Shown here one piece after another: positions 27,858 through 35,340 of a DNA stretch of 37,269 nucleotides. The stretch is from an uncultured Chlorobiaceae bacterium (GTDB lineage Bacteria; Bacteroidota; Chlorobiia; Chlorobiales; Chlorobiaceae), in NCBI GenBank assembly GCA_903869365.1, contig CAIPYV010000043.1:1-37269 (forward strand), in the 5' to 3' direction. The first letter of the stretch is position 1. The number at the start of each line of letters is the position of its first letter. The notes beneath the pieces are model-generated. The model saw nothing but the letters and a program-made list of their open reading frames with translations, ran no database searches and had not been told where the DNA came from. Made by a program: the position numbers and the translations under genes.

Positions 27858-29066
27858 TTATTCTTCTTTTCCAAGCACCCAGAGAACAACGGTTTCATTA
27901 TGAAATTTTACCGATGAAAGTTCTTTTACGGTTTTATCAATAGGACCGATTTCTCCGTAGGTATAAAATCCTATCAGAGGGACATCCAGACCGATACACT
28001 CACGGACTGCGTCAACCTCCTCCTGTATTCGACGTCCAAGAACAAGTTTTCTTCCAACACAACTGAACATGATTATTGCCTGGGGGGTTGCCCCTATGAG
28101 AGCTTTTTTCGCCTGAACTGCAGCTTCCCTCGCTCCGTTGATGATATCTCCTCTTGAGGCAATAGTCAGTGTTACTTCACTGCCTTCAGGAATGGATGCA
28201 GCAAGCGAAATTGTTCCCTGTTCATGATCGACGGATAAACCGCACCGTAATTGAAACATGTTTTCACTATTGTCAGAAGGATTACGGTCAATGATACCAA
28301 ACGGATATTCCAGACACACCGCCGGAAGCCTTAATGCTCTTTCTTCCCCCAGAAAATCTTTATACATTTCAAGAGCATTGGTGTGTTCAAATTCTTTCAC
28401 CACATTTCCCTCTGAAGCAGTACAGGTAAAACTGTTTCCAATAGAGGTAAAACCGCTCCTTACACCGATACCAGTCCTGAACCCCTTCTTTGTCATCACC
28501 ATAAGACCAACAATAGCGTCTTTATAGACCATCCCGTTATAATACTGAAATGTATTTTCGAACCGTTCGTCATCGCCAAGGTAGCCGCCGGTAATCTCAA
28601 AATCTTTACCTAAAACCGACTGCAGACCCTCAAGAACCTTTAGTCCATCACCACCCATTCCGTTTGGAAAAACCAGAAGAGAAGCATGAGGATCAAAGGT
28701 GACTTTTTTTAGAATATCATTCGCCATTTCCACACTGCATGCCGCTTCATCACGACTCATGTCATGTCCGATACCAGTCACAAACTCAAGATCTTCGTTA
28801 CTGAGGGCCATGACAACCACTGATCCTGTAGAAAAACCTGCGGTTGAAATTTCTCCGGCAGTTGTTCCGCCAACCATAGGCAGTTCTCCGACAACGGAAG
28901 AAATTCCTGCAATCAGTTCGCGATGATTAAACTGCATCGCACCGAACACAATAACGACCTTGGGTACTCCGTCAAGCTTTCCAATAGCGCGTTTGGCAGC
29001 CTCTATGCCTGCAGCAAATGAATTTGGAAGAGAGCTGAATCCAACTCCTACTGTATTGTTCGTCAT
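27858..29066 (-). CDS. FIST N- and C-domain sensor protein
   Basis: This 402-residue protein matches the FIST family (F-box and intracellular signal transduction), proposed to bind small ligands such as amino acids. The N-terminal domain shows VVIVFGAMQFNHRELIAGIS, PMVGGTTAGEISTAGFSTGS, and LLVFPNGMGGDGLKVLEGLQ; the C-terminal domain shows EMYKDFLGEERALRLPAVCL, YPFGIIDR and PLIGFYTYGEIGPID. No signal peptide or membrane segment is evident. Its stop codon directly abuts the start of the downstream hybrid kinase, so it likely supplies the sensory input for that kinase. The next gene upstream (LuxR-type) is separated by a terminator. Confidence 0.9.
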   Translation of the reverse strand: MTNNTVGVGFSSLPNSFAAGIEAAKRAIGKLDGVPKVVIVFGAMQFNHRELIAGISSVVGELPMVGGTTAGEISTAGFSTGSVVVMALSNEDLEFVTGIGHDMSRDEAACSVEMANDILKKVTFDPHASLLVFPNGMGGDGLKVLEGLQSVLGKDFEITGGYLGDDERFENTFQYYNGMVYKDAIVGLMVMTKKGFRTGIGVRSGFTSIGNSFTCTASEGNVVKEFEHTNALEMYKDFLGEERALRLPAVCLEYPFGIIDRNPSDNSENMFQLRCGLSVDHEQGTISLAASIPEGSEVTLTIASRGDIINGAREAAVQAKKALIGATPQAIIMFSCVGRKLVLGRRIQEEVDAVRECIGLDVPLIGFYTYGEIGPIDKTVKELSSVKFHNETVVLWVLGKEE

Positions 29067-29297
29067 AGCGTATATTCCCAGAAGATCAATTTTTTAAATA
29101 ACTATCATAAACCTTGTTTTGCCTCTGGAAGTCGAACAGTAAAGCTCGTGAAGACACACAAAAAATGTTTCTGGTATCCTGAGACAAGAAGAGTATCACT
29201 AAAGTGGCGGGCGAAATTTCTCCTTTAATATACAATCAAGGCAAGCAATCTTCAGTGAATTTTCCACCATGCGGAAAAATTAGTAAAAGTTTAGAAT

Positions 29298-29338
29298 AAA
29301 AAAAAGCCTCCTGCATCAAACGAAGAAGAGGCTTTTTT
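29298..29338 (-). terminator. rho-independent terminator of the LuxR-type gene
   Basis: Read on the minus strand, AAAAAAGCCTC pairs with GAGGCTTTTTT around a loop of about 17 nt, followed by further T residues. It lies 22 bp after the stop of the LuxR-type HTH gene and about 230 bp upstream of the FIST gene, so FIST and the hybrid kinase must have their own promoter in 29067-29297. Confidence 0.8.
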
Positions 29339-29360
29339 AGATTGGAAGACGGACTGTCGC

Positions 29361-29864
29361 TTAAAAAGAAACCGAAAGATCAGAAAGGTAGGTTTTGATT
29401 GACTGGTGTTTTCCAAGGCCAAGCTTCTTATGCATCCGGTAGCGAATGCTTTCCATTCCTCTGGTCGATATACCTACAGAACGGGCAATCTCAATAGTGT
29501 CATAGTTCAACTTGACTAAGAGGCTGATTCTAAGTTCACGCTGGTTCAGGTTAGGATGCTTTTTCTGTAGTTTTGACAGAAAGAAGGAATCCGTTTCAGT
29601 CAGTTCAATGTTTAGCCTTTTTTCGATTGTTTCGGTTTCAATAAGGCTCAGGCATGAATCGGTCATAAGCCTTTTTACGCCGGCATCAATGTCCAGTGCG
29701 TGTATCTGGTCGAGAAGATTTCTCAACGCATTTGTTTTTTCAGCGATTGCAGTCGACACTCTTGTCAGTTCCATATCCTGGGTTGCCACTCTTGTTTTTA
29801 GAGAGGCGATCTCTTTTTCAAAATCAAGAGGAGATTTTTGGTTCTGTATTGCTTCTGTTTTCAT
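29361..29864 (-). CDS. coiled-coil protein with C-terminal LuxR-type HTH
   Basis: This 167-residue protein has an N-terminal helical, probably coiled-coil region (residues 15-90, FEKEIASLKTRVATQDMELT) and a C-terminal helix-turn-helix of the LuxR/GerE type (about 103-160): LNQRELRISLLVKLNYDTIE, IARSVGISTRGMESIRYRMH, KKLGLGKHQSIKTYL. The form is that of the short LuxR-like regulators common in the Bacteroidetes/Chlorobi group, which often end proteins with sensory or TPR domains; here no receiver or ligand domain is attached. It should bind DNA as a dimer through the coiled coil. A terminator follows, so it is a single-gene unit. Confidence 0.8.
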   Translation of the reverse strand: MKTEAIQNQKSPLDFEKEIASLKTRVATQDMELTRVSTAIAEKTNALRNLLDQIHALDIDAGVKRLMTDSCLSLIETETIEKRLNIELTETDSFFLSKLQKKHPNLNQRELRISLLVKLNYDTIEIARSVGISTRGMESIRYRMHKKLGLGKHQSIKTYLSDLSVSF

Positions 29865-30173
29865 TGTACTATCCTATGGGTTATTCAATGTTCGAAGTAA
29901 TGTATACGGTGGGAAAGCACATTTCTTTTCCCCATCGCATGCTTCCCATTATCCGAATAAACGTAATCATCACTTCTTCGACGTGTTATCGGCTGTAATA
30001 TGGATTTTTTTTACAAAATACCAATGAAATTCGTTTTTTCTGTTTAAAAATACTTTTTTATAAGTCAAGTACGCCGAAAAAAGTACTTGTCTTTTCCTTT
30101 CTCATAAGCCATTGCACGCTCTTTTTGCTCCAATTATTTTTTAGTATCTCTGCTATTTTTTCAGTATTCACTT
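29865..30173. other. AT-rich divergent intergenic region
   Basis: These 309 bases separate the LuxR-type gene (leftward) from the lipid kinase gene (rightward). No credible coding frame is present. A short inverted repeat CAAGTAC/GTACTTG (30066-30089, 10-nt loop) could be a regulator site or a chance hairpin. Long A/T runs dominate the right half. Confidence 0.4.
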
Positions 30174-31082
30174 ATGAAGAACAGTTCTCGTTATCTGTTT
30201 ATTTTTAATCCAGCGGCTGATAAGGGACGTGCGGCGAGTAAGGTTGCCTGGCTTAACGCGCTCCTTTTAGGAGAGAAAAACTCCGAAATGGTGACGACGA
30301 CTCATGCCGGACATGCAGAAGATATTGCTCGTTCAACAATTCAGGAAAAAAACTGCCTGATATCATGTGGTGGCGACGGAACTCTTCATGAAGTGATTAA
30401 TGCGGTAGCCGGAAAAGGGGTAACGGTCGGAATTTTACCTGTTGGTTCGGCAAATGATTTCAATAAAACCCTGAATCCTCATCATGGCTCAAACGCTGGT
30501 ATCAGTCATTTGTTCAATGCGCAGAGTAAAAAAGTTGATCTTGGGAGCGTTTCCTTCGGCAGTGCGGATCACAGGTATTTTATCAATTCTATGGGTATCG
30601 GCTTTACCGGAAGAGTTGCTAAGGCCGTTCAAGGTGCGCCTTGGTTAAAAGGTGAGCTGCGTTACGTTTACGCGCTTCTCAAGGTGCTTGCAGGGTATAC
30701 CTCGGAAAAAATGAATATTAAAATTACTCTGAAAGACTCTTTTCTGGAGCTTCATGAGGAAATTTTTGCTTTTTCAGTTTCCAATGGAAAAATCGAAGGG
30801 GGGAAATTCAAGATTGCGCCTCATGCTGAATTGTCGGATGGGCTGCTTGATGTGTGTATTCTCAAGGCGATATCGAAACATGAAATTTTCCGCTATGTGC
30901 TTAAATATCTTAAGGGAACCCATATCAATGACTCAAAAGTTCTTTACTGCAAAGCAAAGTCCGTGGAGTTGACATTAACGAAAGCGGATGTTATGCATCT
31001 TGATGGGGAGGTTTATGATAACATTCAGGGTAAGCTCGCCATTGCAGTTGTTCCTGAAGGAATTTCAATGCTTTACGATTAA
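30174..31082 (+). CDS. YegS/diacylglycerol-kinase-family lipid kinase
   Basis: This 302-residue protein is a member of the DAGK catalytic-domain family. Motifs: FIFNPAADKGRAASKV at the N-terminus, the nucleotide-binding CGGDGTLHEVINAVAGKG, ILPVGSANDFNKTL, and the C-terminal KIAPHAELSDGLLDVCILKA and VMHLDGEVYD. These proteins phosphorylate diacylglycerol or related lipids; the exact substrate (diacylglycerol, phosphatidylglycerol, undecaprenol) is not evident. The ATG at 30174 opens the frame. It is separated by about 180 bp from the radical SAM locus downstream and is probably not part of it. Confidence 0.92.
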   Translation: MKNSSRYLFIFNPAADKGRAASKVAWLNALLLGEKNSEMVTTTHAGHAEDIARSTIQEKNCLISCGGDGTLHEVINAVAGKGVTVGILPVGSANDFNKTLNPHHGSNAGISHLFNAQSKKVDLGSVSFGSADHRYFINSMGIGFTGRVAKAVQGAPWLKGELRYVYALLKVLAGYTSEKMNIKITLKDSFLELHEEIFAFSVSNGKIEGGKFKIAPHAELSDGLLDVCILKAISKHEIFRYVLKYLKGTHINDSKVLYCKAKSVELTLTKADVMHLDGEVYDNIQGKLAIAVVPEGISMLYD

Positions 31083-31260
31083 CTCATCTCCCTGCTTATG
31101 ACGCCCTTCAATACAATAATCGCATCGTTTTTTCAGGATTGATCTACGTCAGTCTGTTTGAGGAAATTGGATTTAATAATATTATTTATTACCATGGAAT
31201 TGGTTGCTGAGATTGATTTGTTGTAACGAATTATACTTGTGTAACCACTACTCCAACAGT

Positions 31261-33243
31261 ATGATCATGCCGAAAACACTTGTTGATTTTCGTCTTCCTC
31301 TCGAGGCTACCATTGACCTGACGTATCGTTGTAACAACAACTGTCTTCATTGCTGGTTGAGAATGCACTCCACAGGTCATGAACAGAGCCGCGAGCTCTC
31401 GTTCGAGGAGATCAAAGGGATCGTTGACGAAGCCCGCGCTTTGGGCACACATCGCTGGTCAATATCCGGCGGGGAGCCGATGCTGCGGCCAGATTTTCCG
31501 GAGATATTCAATTATATTACAGCAAAGGCACTTTCCTATACACTCAACACCAACGGCACCCTCATTACCCCTAAGCTTGCACGGTTGCTCAAACGCAAGG
31601 GTTCCAAAATGGTTGCTCTCTATGGTGCCAGCACAGCGACCTACGACAAGGTCACCCGAAATTCAGGCGGTTTCGAGCATGTCATGCAGGGATTCCGTTA
31701 CCTCAAGGAAGCAGGTGCCGGATTTATCGTCCAGCTCATTCCAATGAAAGCCAACTGGCACGAGTGGGATCAAATGATTGAGCTTGCTCAATCCCTCAGC
31801 GACCATTGGCGAGTTGGTGCTCCCTGGCTGTACTTATCGTCGTGCCGGGACGCAGCACTCAATGCCGAAATATCCCGCCAGCGTCTCGACCCTCGGGATG
31901 TGGTGAACCTCGATAAACCAGATATCTCCTACGAAGAGACAATCTTCCATCAGTGTGGCCATACCGAAGGCGACAGTCGACTCTTTGCCAGCTGCATCGC
32001 AGTGCGGCGTGACTTCCATATAGATCCCTACGGGGGCATGACCTTCTGCTCTTTAATCAAAGACCCATCCATGCGTTACGATCTCCGCAAGGGCACACTC
32101 CGTGACGGATGGGAAAAATTTATCCCCTCGATTGCCGACCGCGAGTTCGGCAGGGAGGAACATCAAGAGAACTGCGGCTCATGTGAACTCAGCAAGGATT
32201 GCCGCTGGTGCGCGGTCTACGGCTGGCTGGAGCACGGCCGGTTTTCAGCCCCCGTTGAATACCTCTGCGAAGTTGCCCGCGAAAACAAGCGCTTCAAGGA
32301 TGAGTGGCAGGTGAACCATCGCCGTTACTTCAAGATCGCCGACATCACTATTCGTGTCGAAAGCGATCTGCCGATTGACGACGCCACCTTTAATTCGAAA
32401 TTCTCCTCTTTTCATGTTGACGCTCCCGGGCAAGACACGGTCACCATCCGCCACCACTTCGGCATACCCGACCTCAAAGGCCAGAATCTCGGCAAGGAGG
32501 TCTACAGGAAGGCGCCATGGGCTATTTACCGTAAGAATGGCTCTTCTATCTATCTTGGGATATCTTCTCAGACGGACGACCCTTCCCTGCACCGCGTTGC
32601 TACCTTTACAGCCGACCATACCAGTGTTCGCATCTATCATGATGATTTGCACGAAGAGAGCTGGCGCAAAGGCGACCTCCACTCCCTGACTCTGTTTTCC
32701 TCCGACCAGATCCTTATTGTAAGGTTGCTGGCCGATCGTCAGGGCTGCTGCCTTCAATCGACAGGTGCCATGATCAATGGAGCAGGAGTGCTTTTTGTCG
32801 GACATTCCGATATAGACAAATCAACGATCACAAACTTGCTGATTGAAGCCGGAGCCAAAGGAGATAGAGAGGTCGAAATTCTCTGTGACGCCTGCAATAT
32901 TGTCCGTCGTCATGGTGAAAGCTGGCAGCTTTATGGTACCTGGAACCATGGTGATGTCCCGCAGGTCTCTTCCGCTGATGCACCTCTTCGGGCAATCTGT
33001 TTTATTGAACAGGCCACGGAAAACAGCATCACGGATCTCACCGATCGCAATGAGGTTATGCGCAGGCTGCTTGCCTGCCTTATTCACCCCTTTTTCGCCG
33101 AGGACTGGTGGGAGAAAACCCTTGATCTGATAGAGCCAATGGCACGGCAGGTACCCTGTTATGTCATGCACTTCGACAAGGGCGGAGAGATTATTGGTGA
33201 AATAGAAAAAATCGTAACTGCAGAAACCGAGGCATCCCTATAG
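31261..33243 (+). CDS. radical SAM/SPASM peptide-modifying enzyme fused to an HPr-kinase-like domain
   Basis: This protein has 660 residues from ATG 31261; a TTG at 31204 gives a less likely longer form. Residues 1-345 form a radical SAM/SPASM enzyme: SAM-cluster Cys24, Cys28 and Cys31 in YRCNNNCLHC, GGEP at 70-73, and SPASM cysteines at 232, 245, 263, 305, 308, 314, 317 and 336. From about residue 350 to the end it matches HPr-kinase-like proteins of peptide-modification loci: NHRRYFKIADITIRVESDLP, PWAIYRKNGSSIYLG, ICFIEQATENSI and VPCYVMHFDKGGEI. The P-loop reads GHSDIDKST (514-522), with Asp where the family usually has Gly, and the following motif LCDAC (541-545) has lost the usual DD and R, so the kinase half looks inactive. 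A radical SAM gene follows 17 bp downstream. Confidence 0.88.
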   Translation: MIMPKTLVDFRLPLEATIDLTYRCNNNCLHCWLRMHSTGHEQSRELSFEEIKGIVDEARALGTHRWSISGGEPMLRPDFPEIFNYITAKALSYTLNTNGTLITPKLARLLKRKGSKMVALYGASTATYDKVTRNSGGFEHVMQGFRYLKEAGAGFIVQLIPMKANWHEWDQMIELAQSLSDHWRVGAPWLYLSSCRDAALNAEISRQRLDPRDVVNLDKPDISYEETIFHQCGHTEGDSRLFASCIAVRRDFHIDPYGGMTFCSLIKDPSMRYDLRKGTLRDGWEKFIPSIADREFGREEHQENCGSCELSKDCRWCAVYGWLEHGRFSAPVEYLCEVARENKRFKDEWQVNHRRYFKIADITIRVESDLPIDDATFNSKFSSFHVDAPGQDTVTIRHHFGIPDLKGQNLGKEVYRKAPWAIYRKNGSSIYLGISSQTDDPSLHRVATFTADHTSVRIYHDDLHEESWRKGDLHSLTLFSSDQILIVRLLADRQGCCLQSTGAMINGAGVLFVGHSDIDKSTITNLLIEAGAKGDREVEILCDACNIVRRHGESWQLYGTWNHGDVPQVSSADAPLRAICFIEQATENSITDLTDRNEVMRRLLACLIHPFFAEDWWEKTLDLIEPMARQVPCYVMHFDKGGEIIGEIEKIVTAETEASL

Positions 33244-33260
33244 TTAAGCCATTTCCTATT

Positions 33261-34463
33261 ATGGATGAAGTCGCAAATTACGTACAAAAGTTCAAGCCGC
33301 ATGAGTTCAGGATCTGGCAAGGCAAAAAACCGCTGTTGAGCCAGATAGACATCGAACTTACCGAGCGTTGCAACAACAATTGTCTGCACTGCTGCATCAA
33401 CCAGCCGGAGCATGATGCCGACGCTCTCAGCCGGGAGATGAGCACGGATTTTGTCAAAGGGATCGTAACGCAGGCTGCAGCTCTCGGGTGCCTTACCGTC
33501 CGTTTTACAGGCGGTGAACCGCTTCTTCGTTCCGATCTGGCGGAACTCTACCTTTTTGCACGCCGTCTTGGCATGCAGGTTATTCTCTTTACCAATGCTC
33601 GCCTGATCACCGCTGAACTTGCTCTTCTCCTTGCCAAATATCCCCCTGGCCGGGTGGTTGAAGTTTCCGTCTATGGTATTACCCCTGAGTCTTATGACCG
33701 TGTCGCAGGTCATGACGGTGCATTCGCGGAGTTCCATCGTGGTGTCGATTTGCTTTTGCAGCACAAGATTCCCTTTATTGTGAAGAGTCCAAAGCTCAAC
33801 ATACTCAAAGATGAGCAGGACGCCTTTGAAGTATGGGCAGCGACCATTCCCTCGATGGATAAACTGCCAGGCTACTCCATGAACTTTGATCTCCGTTTCC
33901 GTCGCGATGATCCCCTCAAGAACGCACGCATTGCAAAGCTTCGGGCAACCCCCGAAGAGACCGTAGCCGTGTTTTCACGAACTCCACACTATCTCAAAGA
34001 TATGGGTCAGTTCTGCGACAAGTTCATGGCTCCTCCGGGCGATAAGCTCTTCAATTGTGGAGCCGGTCATGGAACCTGCATCGACGCTTACGGTAACGCA
34101 CAGCTCTGCCTCCCGCTGCGTAATGAGGCAACTGTGGTAGACTTGCATGAAGTGCCCCTGAAAACAGCGCTTGAGAAAATATTTCCTGCTATGCGTGAAA
34201 TCAAGGCGACGAACTTCGACTATCTTCACCGCTGTGCCCGGTGTTTCCTTAAAGGCCTCTGCGAGCAGTGTCCGGCAAAGTCCTGGATGGAGCACGGCAC
34301 CCTCGATACGCCGGTAGAGTATCTCTGCACAATAGCTCATGCTCAGGCACGCTGTCTTGGACTTCTTGGCGAAGAGGAGCGTGCCTGGGAAGTCCAAGAT
34401 TGGAAAGATCGTGTGGCAAGCTTTGTCCATACAAGCAGCTCTGAAGGCAACACATCCACATAA
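33261..34463 (+). CDS. radical SAM/SPASM peptide-modifying enzyme
   Basis: This 400-residue PqqE-like protein has the SAM-cluster motif with Cys37, Cys41 and Cys44 in TERCNNNCLHCC, then FTGGEPLLRSDL (84-87 is GGEP). The SPASM domain has cysteines at 252, 266, 273, 283, 325, 328, 334, 337 and 356, enough for two auxiliary [4Fe-4S] clusters (CARCFLKGLCEQCPAKSW, DTPVEYLC). It is of the type that cross-links or epimerises residues in a ribosomal peptide with the help of a PqqD partner, which is encoded next. It corresponds to the ScmE/ScmF class of the SynChlorMet cassette, from memory and not by search. The start ATG is 17 bp after the fused enzyme, the PqqD-like start 53 bp after its stop. Confidence 0.9.
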   Translation: MDEVANYVQKFKPHEFRIWQGKKPLLSQIDIELTERCNNNCLHCCINQPEHDADALSREMSTDFVKGIVTQAAALGCLTVRFTGGEPLLRSDLAELYLFARRLGMQVILFTNARLITAELALLLAKYPPGRVVEVSVYGITPESYDRVAGHDGAFAEFHRGVDLLLQHKIPFIVKSPKLNILKDEQDAFEVWAATIPSMDKLPGYSMNFDLRFRRDDPLKNARIAKLRATPEETVAVFSRTPHYLKDMGQFCDKFMAPPGDKLFNCGAGHGTCIDAYGNAQLCLPLRNEATVVDLHEVPLKTALEKIFPAMREIKATNFDYLHRCARCFLKGLCEQCPAKSWMEHGTLDTPVEYLCTIAHAQARCLGLLGEEERAWEVQDWKDRVASFVHTSSSEGNTST

Positions 34464-34516
34464 GAGTGTTTTGCAAAAAGTTCAACTTTTGAAAGCTATA
34501 AAAATGAGATTCCTTC

Positions 34517-34831
34517 ATGGATATTACCCTTGACCAAATTTGCGTCACCTCGGAAGACGTTGTGGCTCGTGTTATTGAAGATGAATTGATCATTGTGCCC
34601 CTTGCGTCAGGTATCGGTGATATGGACGATGAACTCTACACCATGAACGAGACCGGCAGGGCAATCTGGTCGCGTCTTGACGGCGAAAAAACCTTGCAAA
34701 GCATTGCTGACGACCTTGCAGAAGAGTTCAGTGCAGCGCCCGAAGTCATCGAAAAAGACCTGCTCGGCTTGATAACGGAACTGGTACGCCGAAAAATGGT
34801 GATCGTCCACAAGGAGAATGCTCCTCAATGA
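34517..34831 (+). CDS. PqqD-like peptide chaperone (ScmD-like)
   Basis: This 104-residue protein has the PqqD fold pattern: an N-terminal beta region (ARVIEDELIIVPLASG), then YTMNETGRAIWSRLDGEKT, LQSIADDLAEEFSAAPEVIE and DLLGLITELVRRKMVIV, which is the winged-helix leader-peptide recognition element. PqqD proteins bind the leader of a precursor peptide and hand it to a radical SAM enzyme. One copy serves three radical SAM genes here. Its TGA overlaps the ATG of the peptidase gene (ATGA at 34828), so these genes are translationally coupled. The call does not depend on the exact cassette name. Confidence 0.92.
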   Translation: MDITLDQICVTSEDVVARVIEDELIIVPLASGIGDMDDELYTMNETGRAIWSRLDGEKTLQSIADDLAEEFSAAPEVIEKDLLGLITELVRRKMVIVHKENAPQ

Positions 34832-35340
34832 GCGACACCTACGTAAAATTAAACCATGAGCCGCATACCATGCCCGGCCTTGCCATTGCCGAATTGATGG
34901 AAGCTGTGCTGGAAAAGAATATTCCGTTTCGGTTTGCAGCGCCAGGCTTCAGCATGACTCCGTTTATCTCGGATGGAGATATAATTACCATTTCACAGCT
35001 TCCCCCGCGACTTCAGGCGGGGGATGTTGTTGCATTCATCAATCCCGGTTGCAGAAAACTGATCGTACATCGCATTGTTCATGTTTCTGAAAAAGGCTAC
35101 CTCATCAAGGGCGACAACAACCCTGAACCTGACGGGCGAGTACCGCGTTCAAGTATCATCGGGCGAGTTGTCAGGATAGAGCATCACGACCGGCAAGTTC
35201 GACTTGGTCTCGGTATTGAGCGTTATGTAATAGCCTGGCTCTCAAAACGAGAGTGGCTGAAGCCGCTCTTATGGCGAGTCTGGCGTTTTATCAAACCATT
35301 TTGTCGCAAAGAGAATTGTTTGAACCCTTCAAAATTATGA
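34828..35340 (+). CDS. soluble S24/S26-type signal-peptidase-like protein
   Basis: This 170-residue protein resembles the Sec11/SipW type of signal peptidase: Ser42 in APGFSMTPFISDGD, then AGDVVAF, the His81-Arg motif in LIVHRIVHVS and Asp96 (and Asp102) in LIKGDNNPEPDG, followed by IIGRVVRIE. A Ser/His/Asp set rather than Ser/Lys is thus indicated. Unlike true signal peptidases it has no clear N-terminal membrane anchor; the C-terminus (YVIAWLSKREWLKPLLWRVW) is amphipathic and basic. In this context it is a candidate leader peptidase for the modified peptide. The start overlaps the PqqD-like stop and its TGA overlaps the next ATG (both ATGA), so all three are coupled. Confidence 0.85.
   Translation: MSDTYVKLNHEPHTMPGLAIAELMEAVLEKNIPFRFAAPGFSMTPFISDGDIITISQLPPRLQAGDVVAFINPGCRKLIVHRIVHVSEKGYLIKGDNNPEPDGRVPRSSIIGRVVRIEHHDRQVRLGLGIERYVIAWLSKREWLKPLLWRVWRFIKPFCRKENCLNPSKL

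Noticed and set aside
30066-30089. Inverted repeat CAAGTAC/GTACTTG upstream of the lipid kinase gene
   Set aside because: Seven-base arms in an AT-rich region are weak evidence; noted in the intergenic entry but not called as an operator.
32245-32805. 186-codon open frame on the minus strand
   Set aside because: Antisense to the kinase-like half of the fused enzyme, where the plus-strand frame shows conserved motifs.
34476-34490. AAAAGTT-C-AACTTTT palindrome between the second radical SAM gene and the PqqD-like gene
   Set aside because: The loop would be a single base and no T-tract follows; an AT-rich palindrome of this size can occur by chance in such a gap.
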